Shown here in pieces: positions 34,770-43,419 of a DNA stretch of 64,000 bases. Below the pieces are notes generated by a model that worked only from the letters and a program-made list of their open reading frames with translations, made no database searches and had not been told where the DNA came from. Source of the stretch: Solirubrum puertoriconensis (GTDB lineage Bacteria > Bacteroidota > Bacteroidia > Cytophagales > Hymenobacteraceae); assembly GCF_001483135.1 (NCBI RefSeq), contig NZ_LNAL01000007.1:744001-808000 (forward strand). Reading direction: 5' to 3'. The number at the start of each line of letters is the position of its first letter. Within the stretch, counting starts at the first letter, position 1. The position numbers were made by a program, and so were the translations under genes.

Positions 34770-35672
34770 ATGGCCGCTGAATTTCGCCACGAGCACCGCC
34801 GCGAAGCCCTAATCGGCACCCTTGTGCTGAACGGCTTGCTGGCTTTGCTGTTCTTCCTGATTGTATTCAAGAATCCGCCCGAAGACATCGTGCTGACTGG
34901 CGGCGGGGGCGTGGAGCTGAACTACGGCCTCGATGAAACCGGCTTTGGCGACAACCAAACTTCGGCCCCGGCCAACGAGTCGCCGAGCCGCGAAGACAGC
35001 CGCCCGCCCGCCCAGCAGCCCGACCCCGAGCCGCAGCAAGCCCGGCAGCCCGTAACACCTACCGAAGAAGCACAACCCGAGAAGGTGGTGACGAGCGAGG
35101 CCGAAGAAAACGATGTGAAGATTCCGCCGGTGGAGAAACCTTCGCCCAAGCCGCGCGAAGAGCCGGTGAAGGAACCCGAGCCCGAGAAGCCCAAAGTAAA
35201 CCCTAGGGCGGTGTTTACGCCCCGTGGCGCAGCGGCCAACACCGGCGGCAACGGCACCATGGGCACCAGCAACAACCCCGCCGGCAACAACAACGGCGAC
35301 GACCCCGGCACGGTAGGTGATAAAGGTGACCCCCGCGGCACCTACAGCGGCAAAGCCTACAGCGGCGACCCCGGCGAAGGCGGCGGCAGCGGGGGCGGTT
35401 TCGGCAGCGGTAAGCTCAACATGCCCGGCTGGGCCTTCGACAACAAACCCAACGACCAAGACCCCTCCGACGAAGTAGGTTTTGTGACGCTCAAAATCAA
35501 GATCGACGAGAACGGCGACGTGGAGTCGGTAACGGTAACGGGCTCGAGCGTAACGCCCCGTGTGGCCAACTTCTACCGCGATATGATTCAGAACAAAGCC
35601 ACCTTCCGCCGCGTGGGCAGCGGTACCGGCGGCGCCACCGGCACCATTACCTACCGCATCGGTGGCAAGTAA
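34770..35672 (+). CDS. tonB: Energy transducer TonB
   Basis: 300 residues from the ATG at 34770. N-terminal membrane helix (LIGTLVLNGLLALLFFLIVF), a long Pro/Glu-rich spacer (residues about 65-145) that would span the periplasm, a Gly/Asn/Asp-rich region, and a C-terminal TonB domain (DEVGFVTLKIKIDENGDVESV to ITYRIGG). Transmits ExbBD energy to outer-membrane receptors such as the one encoded at 44115. The Gly-rich stretch before the C-terminal domain is longer than usual. One CCTAGG here is read as Pro-Arg, an exception to the Leu-Gly rule. Confidence 0.9.
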   Translation: MAAEFRHEHRREALIGTLVLNGLLALLFFLIVFKNPPEDIVLTGGGGVELNYGLDETGFGDNQTSAPANESPSREDSRPPAQQPDPEPQQARQPVTPTEEAQPEKVVTSEAEENDVKIPPVEKPSPKPREEPVKEPEPEKPKVNPRAVFTPRGAAANTGGNGTMGTSNNPAGNNNGDDPGTVGDKGDPRGTYSGKAYSGDPGEGGGSGGGFGSGKLNMPGWAFDNKPNDQDPSDEVGFVTLKIKIDENGDVESVTVTGSSVTPRVANFYRDMIQNKATFRRVGSGTGGATGTITYRIGGK

Positions 35673-35688
35673 TTTTAGCTGCAGCAAG

Positions 35689-35727
35689 CGCCGCGGGTCG
35701 GAATTCTCCGGCTCGCGGCGTTTTTTT
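35689..35727 (+). terminator. tonB terminator
   Basis: CGCCGCG (35689-35695) pairs with CGCGGCG (35714-35720), with an inner CGG/CCG stem, then seven T. Confidence 0.85.
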
Positions 35728-35749
35728 GTGCCCTGATTTCGCCCGTACC

Positions 35750-37063
35750 ATGACTTACGCCCAAACGCTTGAATACCTGTACTCGCAACTACCTATGTTT
35801 CAAAAAGTAGGATCGGCTGGGTTCAAGAAAGGCTTGGAGGGAATCCAGCGCTTAGTAGAGGCCCTAGGTCATCCGGAGAATGACTTTCGGAGTGTGCACG
35901 TAGCCGGCACCAACGGCAAGGGCAGCAGCTCGCATCTGCTGGCCGCCATTCTGCAAAGCGCCGGCTACCGCACCGGCTTGTACACCTCGCCGCACCTGCG
36001 CGAGTTCACCGAGCGCATTCGCATCGATGGGCAGGAGCTGGCGCCCGATTACCTGGTACGCTGGGTAGCGCAGTGGCGCGGACTGTTCGAGCAGGAGAAG
36101 CCGTCGTTTTTTGAGATGTGCGTGGCCTTGTGCTACGACTATTTCGCTGCCGAGCGGGTGGATATAGCCGTAATCGAAGTAGGCCTAGGTGGCCGGCTTG
36201 ATTCGACCAACATCATCACGCCGCTGGTGTCGCTTATCACCAACATCAGTTACGATCATCAGGCCATACTGGGCGACACGCTGCCGCAGATTGCTTCCGA
36301 AAAAGCGGGTATCATTAAGCCTGCAGTACCAGCCATCGTCAGCCAAACTCAGCCCGAAGTGGCGGCTGTGTTCAGCGACAAAGCCGAGCAAACGGGCGCG
36401 CCTTTAACCTTCGCCGACCGGAAGTACCGCGCCGACTTGCTGCGCGACAACCCAGCCGCTGCATCCCAGCACGTGCGCATTTGGCGCGACGAGCAGGTGT
36501 GGTTTGAAGAGGCTGAGCTGGGCCTCGTAGGCGACTACCAACGCCTGAACTTGCCCGGTGTGCTGGCTGTGGTGGAGGAGCTGCGCAGCCAAGGCTTTAC
36601 GATTACCGATGAACACATCCGGGCGGGGATGCGCGATGTACGCCACCTCACGGGTTTGCGCGGGCGCTGGCAGGTAATTGCGCAGGCACCTCTAACCGTG
36701 TGCGACACCGGCCACAACGAGGCCGGTATCCGGATGGTGGTGCAGCAACTGGCCCGTTTGCAATACCAACGCCTGCACGTGGTGCTGGGTATGGTAAACG
36801 ATAAGGACCTAGGCAAGGTGTTGCGCCTGCTGCCGACGGAGGCCACCTATTACTTTTGCGCCGCCAACATACCTAGGGCACTTCCGGCCGAAGAACTAGC
36901 CAAGCAAGCCGGCGAAGTGGGCCTGCAGGGCCTGGTTTGTGGCTCGGTGGCGGCGGCGCTGGCCAAAGCCCGCGAGCAAGCCGCCGCCAATGATGCAATC
37001 TTTGTAGGCGGCAGCACCTTTGTGGTGGCCGAAGTGCCCGACCTGTACGCTCCTGAAGCTTAA
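35750..37063 (+). CDS. folC: Folylpolyglutamate synthase / dihydrofolate synthase
   Basis: 437 residues from the ATG at 35750. Adds glutamate to dihydropteroate and folates with ATP. The Mur-ligase-like P-loop is VAGTNGKGSSSHLLAAILQ; LYTSPHLREFTERIRIDG and VEVGLGGRLDSTNIITPLVS follow, all FolC signatures. The C-terminal domain starts near RWQVIAQAPLTVCDTGHNEAG. Followed by trmB after 71 bases. Confidence 0.95.
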   Translation: MTYAQTLEYLYSQLPMFQKVGSAGFKKGLEGIQRLVEALGHPENDFRSVHVAGTNGKGSSSHLLAAILQSAGYRTGLYTSPHLREFTERIRIDGQELAPDYLVRWVAQWRGLFEQEKPSFFEMCVALCYDYFAAERVDIAVIEVGLGGRLDSTNIITPLVSLITNISYDHQAILGDTLPQIASEKAGIIKPAVPAIVSQTQPEVAAVFSDKAEQTGAPLTFADRKYRADLLRDNPAAASQHVRIWRDEQVWFEEAELGLVGDYQRLNLPGVLAVVEELRSQGFTITDEHIRAGMRDVRHLTGLRGRWQVIAQAPLTVCDTGHNEAGIRMVVQQLARLQYQRLHVVLGMVNDKDLGKVLRLLPTEATYYFCAANIPRALPAEELAKQAGEVGLQGLVCGSVAAALAKAREQAAANDAIFVGGSTFVVAEVPDLYAPEA

Positions 37064-37134
37064 AAACACCTAGGCACCCAACGCAAGCAGTTTGCTGCCC
37101 ACATTCATTTTTTCAACAGCACAGATTTCCCTTC

Positions 37135-37794
37135 ATGGGTCGAGTAAAACTGAAGCGCTTTGCCGACAACGCGCAGCGCGCCGACATTGTAGAGCCCGGC
37201 AAAGACACCTACAGCAACCTAGGCGGCCGCTGGCAATCGGAGTTCTTCCGCAACAACAATCCGATTACGCTGGAGATGGGCTGCGGTAAAGGCGAGTATA
37301 CCGTGGGCCTGGCGGCGCGCTACCCCGAGCGCAACTTCCTGGGGCTGGATATTAAAGGCGAGCGTATGCACCGCGGCAGCATTTTGGCCGAGGAGCAGGG
37401 CCTTACCAACGTGGGCTTTTTGCGCACCCGCGCCGAAACCTTGCTGGAACACTTCGGCCCCGGCGAGCTGGATGAAATCTGGATTACCTTTCCCGATCCG
37501 CGGCCGCGTCTCGGCGACACCAAGCGCCGTCTTACCGCGCCCCGCTTTCAGGAGCTGTACCGCCAGATTCTGCGCCCGGGCGGATTAGTTCACCTAAAAA
37601 CCGATTCCGACCTGCTGTTCGACTATACCCTCGAACTGCTGCAGGAGCGCAACGCGCCCAACTTGGTTTTCACTAAAGACCTGTACCAGACCACGGGCCT
37701 GTTGCCGCACACCTATGATATCCAAACCACCTACGAGCGGAAGTACCGCGAACTGGGTGTGCCAATTAAATACTTGCATTTCTCCTTTGAATAG
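37135..37794 (+). CDS. trmB: tRNA (guanine-N7-)-methyltransferase
   Basis: 219 residues. Methylates G46 in tRNA variable loops using S-adenosylmethionine. The SAM-binding LEMGCGKGEYTVGLA, the FLGLDIKGERMHRGS acidic loop, and the signature ITFPDPRPRLGDTKRRLTAP are all present. Between folC and a DinB-like gene; likely co-transcribed with the latter, which starts 15 bases later. Confidence 0.94.
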   Translation: MGRVKLKRFADNAQRADIVEPGKDTYSNLGGRWQSEFFRNNNPITLEMGCGKGEYTVGLAARYPERNFLGLDIKGERMHRGSILAEEQGLTNVGFLRTRAETLLEHFGPGELDEIWITFPDPRPRLGDTKRRLTAPRFQELYRQILRPGGLVHLKTDSDLLFDYTLELLQERNAPNLVFTKDLYQTTGLLPHTYDIQTTYERKYRELGVPIKYLHFSFE

Positions 37795-37809
37795 CCAAAC
37801 CTTGCCATC

Positions 37810-38658
37810 ATGAGTCAGCAGCCACCTATCGTCACGCTTCCGTTGTTTAGCAAGCTCGATGAGCGGCTGCTAGCGTTTTTGCGCGGGCTGTCGGCCGAGG
37901 AGTGGGAGCAGCAAACGCTAGCCCCGCGCTGGCGCGTGATGGACGTAGCCCTGCACTTGCTCGATGGCAACCTGCGCACGCTCTCGATGCTGCGCGATGG
38001 GTACTTTGGCGTGCCGCCCACCGGCGACCTAGGCAGCTACCAAGGTTTGGTGGGTTTCCTGAATCAGCTGAATGCCGACTGGATAACGGCCACACGCCGC
38101 CTAAGCCCCGCGGTAGTAATGCAGCTGCTGGAGCAATCGGGGCAGGAATATTCGGCTTTCCTTGGTACGCTCGACGTGTGGGCACCGGCCGCATTCTCGG
38201 TAGGATGGGCCGGCGAAAGCGAATCGCTGAACTGGTTTCACATAGCCCGCGAATACACCGAAAAGTGGCACCACCAGCAGCAAATAAGGCAAGCAGTAGG
38301 CCGGGGCGAAGCCGAGTTGTTGCAACCGGAGCTATATGAGCCGTACCTGCAAACATCCATGCGGGCATTGCCGCACCACTACCGCAACGTGGCCGCGCCC
38401 GAGGGCACGCAGCTGCGCGTGGTAGTTGAAAGCCCTGAAAGCTCCTATCAATGGTGGCTGCGCCGAGGCGCAGAGCAGTGGACCCTAGGTAACGAAGCGG
38501 CCGGGCAAGCGGCGGCCAGCGTGTACCTCGATGCGCACGTTGCCTGGCGTATGCTCAGCAAGGAGCTGGATGCCCAAACGGCGGCTAAGTGCGTGCGGGC
38601 AGAGGGCGCAGCCTGGTTGGCCGAGCCCGTGCTAAGCCTCACCGCCGTTATGGCTTAG
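37810..38658 (+). CDS. Maleylpyruvate isomerase/DinB-like four-helix protein
   Basis: 282 residues. The opening (RLLAFLRGLSAEEWEQQTLAPRWRVMDVALHLLDGN) and the metal-site His residues in ALHLLDGN and REYTEKWHHQQQI match the MDMPI N-terminal domain of the DinB superfamily, followed by a C-terminal domain with alpha/beta character. Members are thiol- (mycothiol or bacillithiol) dependent transferases or isomerases; the presence of bshB1 in this genome makes a bacillithiol link plausible but unproven. Confidence 0.75.
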   Translation: MSQQPPIVTLPLFSKLDERLLAFLRGLSAEEWEQQTLAPRWRVMDVALHLLDGNLRTLSMLRDGYFGVPPTGDLGSYQGLVGFLNQLNADWITATRRLSPAVVMQLLEQSGQEYSAFLGTLDVWAPAAFSVGWAGESESLNWFHIAREYTEKWHHQQQIRQAVGRGEAELLQPELYEPYLQTSMRALPHHYRNVAAPEGTQLRVVVESPESSYQWWLRRGAEQWTLGNEAAGQAAASVYLDAHVAWRMLSKELDAQTAAKCVRAEGAAWLAEPVLSLTAVMA

Positions 38659-38661
38659 GAT

Positions 38662-39285
38662 TTACTCAACTTCCAACTCCTCGAACACGGCTTCCATCTC
38701 GCTGAAATCGCGCAGGCCAGGCTTGATTTCGTCGCCGCCTTCGAGCACGAGGCCTTGCGGATGTACCTTTTCTACAAACTCGCGCACGCTGCCGTTGGCA
38801 AAGCCCGGAGCGAGCCATATCGAGTAGGTGCGGGCTTGCTCGGTAAGGTGGGCCAGCTGAAACTCAGTAAGCGGCTGCGGCGGCAAATCGGTCATTACAA
38901 AACCGGTGGTGTGCTGACCTAGGGTGCGGAAACGGTTGTCGACGTCCTCGGGCAGCATGTCCGGAATCCACTTCACCAGCACCAAGGCAGACACCGATAG
39001 GGCAGCCAATTCTTCGGGGCGGCGCTGCTTGTGCAGCAGCACGCTGTGCAGGTTGCATTCTTGTGCCAGGGCATTAATGTCCGCAATGGGCAGGCTATCG
39101 AACTCGCCTACCAGCTGCACCCCAGCCACCCAGCTGCTTAGCTCTTTCACCAGCGCGGGCGTTACGGCGCCAGGCAGGGCAGGGTCGAGGCGGAACGTGA
39201 TATAGTCGGCTCCCATGCCGGCGCAGTAGCGCGCGTCGGACAGGTTGTTGATACCACGAACGATGACAGAGGTGAGCAGAGACAC
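38662..39285 (-). CDS. TrpF-like beta/alpha-barrel protein lacking the catalytic Cys
   Basis: 207 residues from GTG 39285 (VSLLTSVIVRGINNLSDARYC). The opening resembles phosphoribosylanthranilate isomerase (VKICGITNLEDARYAAELGAD), followed by barrel strands and a phosphate-site-like LVLEGGDEIKPGLRD. But the catalytic Cys of the VKICGI motif is replaced (VIVRGI), so isomerase activity is doubtful. Longer in-frame starts exist up to 39396 but precede the fold. No other trp genes are nearby. Converges with the MDMPI gene with 3 bases between stops. Confidence 0.65.
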   Translation of the reverse strand: MSLLTSVIVRGINNLSDARYCAGMGADYITFRLDPALPGAVTPALVKELSSWVAGVQLVGEFDSLPIADINALAQECNLHSVLLHKQRRPEELAALSVSALVLVKWIPDMLPEDVDNRFRTLGQHTTGFVMTDLPPQPLTEFQLAHLTEQARTYSIWLAPGFANGSVREFVEKVHPQGLVLEGGDEIKPGLRDFSEMEAVFEELEVE

Positions 39286-39431
39286 AGCGAAAAACGAAAC
39301 AGATGATGGGCGAATGTAGCCAGGAGGGAAGCACAGCTTAACCAACCCCAAGGGGCTGAATTGATGCAGCCGCAGAGCTTCTGGCAGGCAGAGCATGCAA
39401 ATGTAGGAAACCGCGAGCGGCGAACGTGTGT

Positions 39432-39439
39432 TACCTTTG
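39432..39439 (+). promoter_or_regulatory. mnmA -7 promoter element TACCTTTG
   Basis: TACCTTTG followed by C, 41 bases before the mnmA ATG. Confidence 0.55.
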
Positions 39440-39479
39440 CCACTTCGGCCGCGAACTTTGACCTCGCGGGCGCTACTTT

Positions 39480-40655
39480 ATGAATACAGATACCAACCCG
39501 ACGCCGTCGAAAGGCCGCGTCCTCGTCGCGATGAGCGGCGGCATCGATTCGTCCGTGGCAGCCGTTATGCTGCACGAGCAAGGATACGAAGTGGTCGGCA
39601 TGACCATGAAAACCTGGGACTACGCCTCGGCAGGCGGCTCCAAAAAAGAAACCGGCTGCTGCTCACTCGACAGCATCAACGACGCCCGCAACGTGGCCGT
39701 GCAGCTGGGCTTTCCGCACTTTATCATCGACATCCGCAACGAGTTCGGCGACCATGTAATCGACGACTTCGTGGGCGAATACCTGGCTGGCCGTACGCCG
39801 AACCCCTGCGTGCTTTGCAACACCCATATTAAGTGGGATGCCTTGCTGCGCCGGGCCGATCAGCTCGGGTGCCAATACATTGCCACCGGCCATTACGCCA
39901 ACGTGCGCCACGAAAACGGCCGCTACGTCATCAGCAAAGGCCTCGACGAAAGCAAGGACCAGTCGTACGCCCTGTGGGGCGTGTCGCAGGAAAGCTTGGC
40001 CCGCACCATTTTCCCGCTGGGCAAGCTACGCAAGTCCGAAATCCGCCAAATGGCCGCCGACCGCGGCTTTATGGAGCTGGTAAACAAATCGGAGAGCTAC
40101 GAAATCTGCTTTATCCCCGACAACGACTACCGGGGCTTCCTGAAGCGCCGCGTCGAGGGCCTGGAGGAGCGCGTGAAGGGCGGCAAATTCGTACTGACCG
40201 ACGGCACCGTGGTGGGCACGCACGAAGGCTACCCGTTCTACACCATTGGCCAGCGCAAAGGCTTGGGCGTAACCCTAGGTTACCCGGCTTACGTGGTCGA
40301 AATCCGGCCCGAAGCCAACGAGGTGGTGCTTGGCAACCACGATGAGCTGGCCCGCACAGCCACCGTGGTGGGCCGTCTGAACATGGGCAAGTTTGCATCG
40401 CTCGAGGGCCAAGGGCTGGTGCCTGCTTTCACCAAAGTGCGGTACAACCACGCCGGCGCCCCGGCGTTTTTGGAGGAGAAGGACGGAAAGATGTACGTTT
40501 ACTTTCCGGAGCCCGTGCACGCCATTGCGCCCGGTCAGGCCGCTGTGTTCTACGACGGTCAGGACGTGCTAGGTGGTGGCTGGATTGAGCGCAGTCCGGC
40601 CGCGTTGGCCGCGCCCATCCCGCTGCCGGTGCTAGGAGCCAAGGCTACCGTTTAA
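39480..40655 (+). CDS. mnmA: tRNA-specific 2-thiouridylase MnmA
   Basis: 391 residues. Makes 2-thiouridine at position 34 of Lys, Glu and Gln tRNAs. The PP-loop AMSGGIDSSVAAVML, the catalytic Cys in TPNPCVLCN, ATGHYANVR, and the second Cys in SESYEICFIPDNDY are all present; the C-terminal beta-barrel begins near GYPAYVVEIRPEANEV. An insertion with CC (KETGCCSLDSINDA) after the first strand is usual for this family. Followed by a lipoprotein gene after 15 bases. Confidence 0.96.
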   Translation: MNTDTNPTPSKGRVLVAMSGGIDSSVAAVMLHEQGYEVVGMTMKTWDYASAGGSKKETGCCSLDSINDARNVAVQLGFPHFIIDIRNEFGDHVIDDFVGEYLAGRTPNPCVLCNTHIKWDALLRRADQLGCQYIATGHYANVRHENGRYVISKGLDESKDQSYALWGVSQESLARTIFPLGKLRKSEIRQMAADRGFMELVNKSESYEICFIPDNDYRGFLKRRVEGLEERVKGGKFVLTDGTVVGTHEGYPFYTIGQRKGLGVTLGYPAYVVEIRPEANEVVLGNHDELARTATVVGRLNMGKFASLEGQGLVPAFTKVRYNHAGAPAFLEEKDGKMYVYFPEPVHAIAPGQAAVFYDGQDVLGGGWIERSPAALAAPIPLPVLGAKATV

Positions 40656-40670
40656 CTGCTGTTATCTACT

Positions 40671-41387
40671 ATGCTGCGTCGAGTTTATGCTGCCGCTACA
40701 CTGGCCCTTGGGTTGGCCTTGGTAGGGTGCGACAATACCACCGAGGCCCCAGCCGACCTAGGCAAGGATTACTACCCGCTGGCCGTGGGCACCACCCGCG
40801 TGTACCAGGTAGAAGACCGTGTGTGGCGCAACAACCAGATTACCAGCAGCAGCACCTCGCAAGTGCGCGAGCAGCTAATCGAAACTTACCGCGACGCCGC
40901 CGGCAAGCTTACATATAAGCTGTTGCGCTCGGTACGCCCCAACGCAACCGCCGAGTGGCAGCCCGACAGCGCGCACACCCTAACGGTAAACGACCGCAAC
41001 CTGCTGCTCACGCGCAGCAATGTGCGCTCAGTGGAGCTAATCTTCCCGGTAAGGGCCGGTGCCGAATGGAACAAGCAAGCCTTCATCGCGCCCAACGACC
41101 CGACGGCAACCGTCGGCGACATTAACCGGCGCTATGAGGAAGTGGGCGTGCCCTTCAGCATTGGCGGGCGCAACTACGAAAACACGGTGAGCACCTTCGA
41201 CGAAGGCGCCGACCCCTTGTTTAAGATTTACCGGCATACCGTGCGCCAGGTGTATGCCAAAGGTATTGGCCCGGTGTACCGCGAGCGGATAAAGTACGAC
41301 TACTGCCAAGGAACCTCGGGCAGTTGCTCTATCGGTACCGATTACATCGAGCAAGGCTGGGACCACAAAGAAACCCTGCTGCAATAG
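40671..41387 (+). CDS. Lipoprotein, unknown function
   Basis: 238 residues. Signal sequence with lipobox LALVGC (Cys about residue 20), then a soluble domain beginning DLGKDYYPLAVGTTRVYQVED, a pattern common in secreted Bacteroidota lipoproteins. Ends with a Cys pair (YDYCQGTSGSCSIG) that may form a disulphide. No enzyme motif. Probably co-transcribed with mnmA and closed by a strong terminator. Confidence 0.75.
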   Translation: MLRRVYAAATLALGLALVGCDNTTEAPADLGKDYYPLAVGTTRVYQVEDRVWRNNQITSSSTSQVREQLIETYRDAAGKLTYKLLRSVRPNATAEWQPDSAHTLTVNDRNLLLTRSNVRSVELIFPVRAGAEWNKQAFIAPNDPTATVGDINRRYEEVGVPFSIGGRNYENTVSTFDEGADPLFKIYRHTVRQVYAKGIGPVYRERIKYDYCQGTSGSCSIGTDYIEQGWDHKETLLQ

Positions 41388-41410
41388 CTGCCCGTTCGCG
41401 ATTCAACCGC

Positions 41411-41447
41411 AAAAGCCCGCTTACCTGCTTAGGTGAGCGGGCTTTTT
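41411..41447 (+). terminator. Intrinsic terminator after the lipoprotein gene
   Basis: AAAAGCCCGCT (41411-41421) pairs with AGCGGGCTTTT (41436-41446), with an inner ACCT/AGGT stem and T-run. Confidence 0.88.
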
Positions 41448-41552
41448 AATGGGCCATAGTTACGAACGCACCCGCCGGAACCTAGGACGGCGGCAGGTAT
41501 GTATTACCTGAACACGCACCTGGGCCGAATCGGAGGCATTCCTTCTATTCTG

Positions 41553-41560
41553 TATCTTGT
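41553..41560 (+). promoter_or_regulatory. Possible -7 element TATCTTGT before the subtilase
   Basis: TATCTTGT is a loose match to the variant -7 box; 24 bases before the ATG at 41584. Weak. Confidence 0.3.
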
Positions 41561-41583
41561 CAGGGTTTCGATTTACCACTCAC

Positions 41584-43272
41584 ATGCGCACCACCTCCTT
41601 GTGGCTAGTGCTGGGTTTGGCGGCTGGTACTGTGGCTTACGCCGCCACGCCGCCCAAACGCCCCACTGCCACCGTACGCCGGCACCTCATTTACTTCAAG
41701 GACAAAGCAGGCACTCCTTTTACCGTAAGCCAGCCGCGCGATTTTTTGTCGGAGCGGGCGATTCAGCGCCGGCAGCGGCAGGGTATTGCCGTGCAGCCGC
41801 GCGATTTGCCGGTGTCGCCGAACTATACCGCGCAGCTAAAGAACACCGCGGGAGTGCGCGTGCTGTACACCTCGCGGTGGTTTAACGCCGCGGTGGTCGA
41901 GTGCGATTCGGCGGCCCTAGGTCGGTTGCAGGGTTTGCCCTTTGTGCGGGCAGCCAACACCGTCAACCGAACAGCCCCTGCCAATCCGGTGCAGCCCACA
42001 GCTCCGGCGCCAAGCACAGCTGCTCGCACCACCGCCGAACGCGACCCAAACTACGGGCTAGGTTTCTGGCAAGCCGACATGCTCGGGGCCGTAACCATGC
42101 ACAAAGCCGGTTACCAGGGCGAGGGCATGCACATTGCCGTGTTCGATGCGGGTTTTCCTGGGGTCGATCGAATGCCACTATTTGAGTCGATGCGCAACGA
42201 AGGCCGCCTGCTAAGCACCTTCGATTTTGTCGACCGCGACAAGACGGTGTACGAGAAAAGCACCCACGGTACGCTATGCCTCTCCACCATGGGCGGCAAC
42301 CAGCCGGGTACCTTTATCGGCACGGCGCCCAAGGCCAGCTACCACCTGATGATTACTGAGGATACACGCTCGGAGCAGCACGTTGAGGAAGTAAACTGGC
42401 TGCTGGCCGCCGAGTATGCCGATTCGGTAGGGGTTGACATCATTAGCTCCTCGCTCGGTTACAACACCTTTGATGCGCCCTCGCGCGACTACTCGTATCA
42501 GGATATGAACGGCCGCACCGCCATAGCCAGCCGCGCGGCTACCATGGCAGCGCGTACCGGTATTCTGGTAGTGAACTCGGCTGGCAACGATGGCGCCAAC
42601 AGCTGGCGCTACATCGGCGCGCCGGCCGATGCCGATTCGGTGCTGACTGTGGGGGCGGTTGACTCGCTGCGCCAACAAGCTATTTTCAGCTCAATCGGCC
42701 CAACGGCCGATGGCCGCATCAAGCCTAACGTGTCGGCGCAGGGCGTGGCCTCGGTTGTCGTGAACGTGGGCAACGTGATACAGCGCGGCAACGGAACCTC
42801 GTATGCTTGCCCCATCACGGCGGGCATGGCGGCGGGCTTCTGGCAAGCCAACCCCACGCTTTCGGCGCAGCAGGTAATCGAGTGGCTGCAGCGCAGCGCC
42901 ACCCAGGCCAACCGCCCCGATAACCTCCAGGGCTACGGCATTCCGAGCTTCACGAGGGCTTACAATCTGCTCCACCCCAACAATCCGTTGGCAGCGAAAA
43001 GCAGCCACAACCCCGGTGGCGAGATGAGCATATTTCCGAACCCGGCTGGGCGCGAGTTGGCGCTGAAGCTGCCCGAAGCGTTTCAACACAAACCTCTGCG
43101 GGTGCGCATCACCGACATGAAGGGCGCCTTGGTAAAAGAACTGCAGCTAGCACCCTCGTCGGGCGAGCGGGTGCCGTTGCGCCTAGGCAGCCTAAAGCCA
43201 GGGCAATACAACTGCACGGTGTATGCTGGCAGTACCACGCCACCGCGTTCTGTTCGCTTTATGCAGCAGTAA
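41584..43272 (+). CDS. S8 (subtilisin) peptidase with type IX secretion domain
   Basis: 562 residues from the ATG at 41584. Signal peptide (SLWLVLGLAAGTVAYAA), an inhibitor-like propeptide (HLIYFKDKAGTPFTVSQP), then a subtilisin domain with the triad in AVFDAGFPGV (Asp), KSTHGTLCLSTM (His) and GNGTSYACPITAGM (Ser), and an oxyanion Asn region VNSAGNDGAN. The last 80 residues, MSIFPNPAGRELALKL to SVRFMQQ, are a type A C-terminal sorting domain, so the protease should be exported by the type IX system and attached to or released from the cell surface. Confidence 0.92.
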   Translation: MRTTSLWLVLGLAAGTVAYAATPPKRPTATVRRHLIYFKDKAGTPFTVSQPRDFLSERAIQRRQRQGIAVQPRDLPVSPNYTAQLKNTAGVRVLYTSRWFNAAVVECDSAALGRLQGLPFVRAANTVNRTAPANPVQPTAPAPSTAARTTAERDPNYGLGFWQADMLGAVTMHKAGYQGEGMHIAVFDAGFPGVDRMPLFESMRNEGRLLSTFDFVDRDKTVYEKSTHGTLCLSTMGGNQPGTFIGTAPKASYHLMITEDTRSEQHVEEVNWLLAAEYADSVGVDIISSSLGYNTFDAPSRDYSYQDMNGRTAIASRAATMAARTGILVVNSAGNDGANSWRYIGAPADADSVLTVGAVDSLRQQAIFSSIGPTADGRIKPNVSAQGVASVVVNVGNVIQRGNGTSYACPITAGMAAGFWQANPTLSAQQVIEWLQRSATQANRPDNLQGYGIPSFTRAYNLLHPNNPLAAKSSHNPGGEMSIFPNPAGRELALKLPEAFQHKPLRVRITDMKGALVKELQLAPSSGERVPLRLGSLKPGQYNCTVYAGSTTPPRSVRFMQQ

Positions 43273-43306
43273 AGGTTTCCCTAGGTTCGAAAGACTTACC
43301 ATCCGC

Positions 43307-43341
43307 AAGCCCGGTGCGCTCCTTGCGCGCCGGGCTTCTGT
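43307..43341 (+). terminator. Terminator after the subtilase
   Basis: AAGCCCGG (43307-43314) pairs with CCGGGCTT (43330-43337), with inner GCGC/GCGC, then T-rich sequence. CCTAGG lies on both sides (43280, 43347). Confidence 0.75.
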
Positions 43342-43407
43342 TTTAACCTAGGGTTAACAGATGCTCGATTGCCTGCCCCGATAGCCGCAATCTATTCAGG
43401 GCTTTAC

Positions 43408-43415
43408 TACCTTCG
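43408..43415 (+). promoter_or_regulatory. rpe -7 element TACCTTCG, possible leaderless start
   Basis: TACCTTCG differs from the common box at one base and ends only four bases before the rpe ATG. If functional, the transcript would start at or next to the start codon. Confidence 0.4.
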
Positions 43416-43419
43416 TGGC

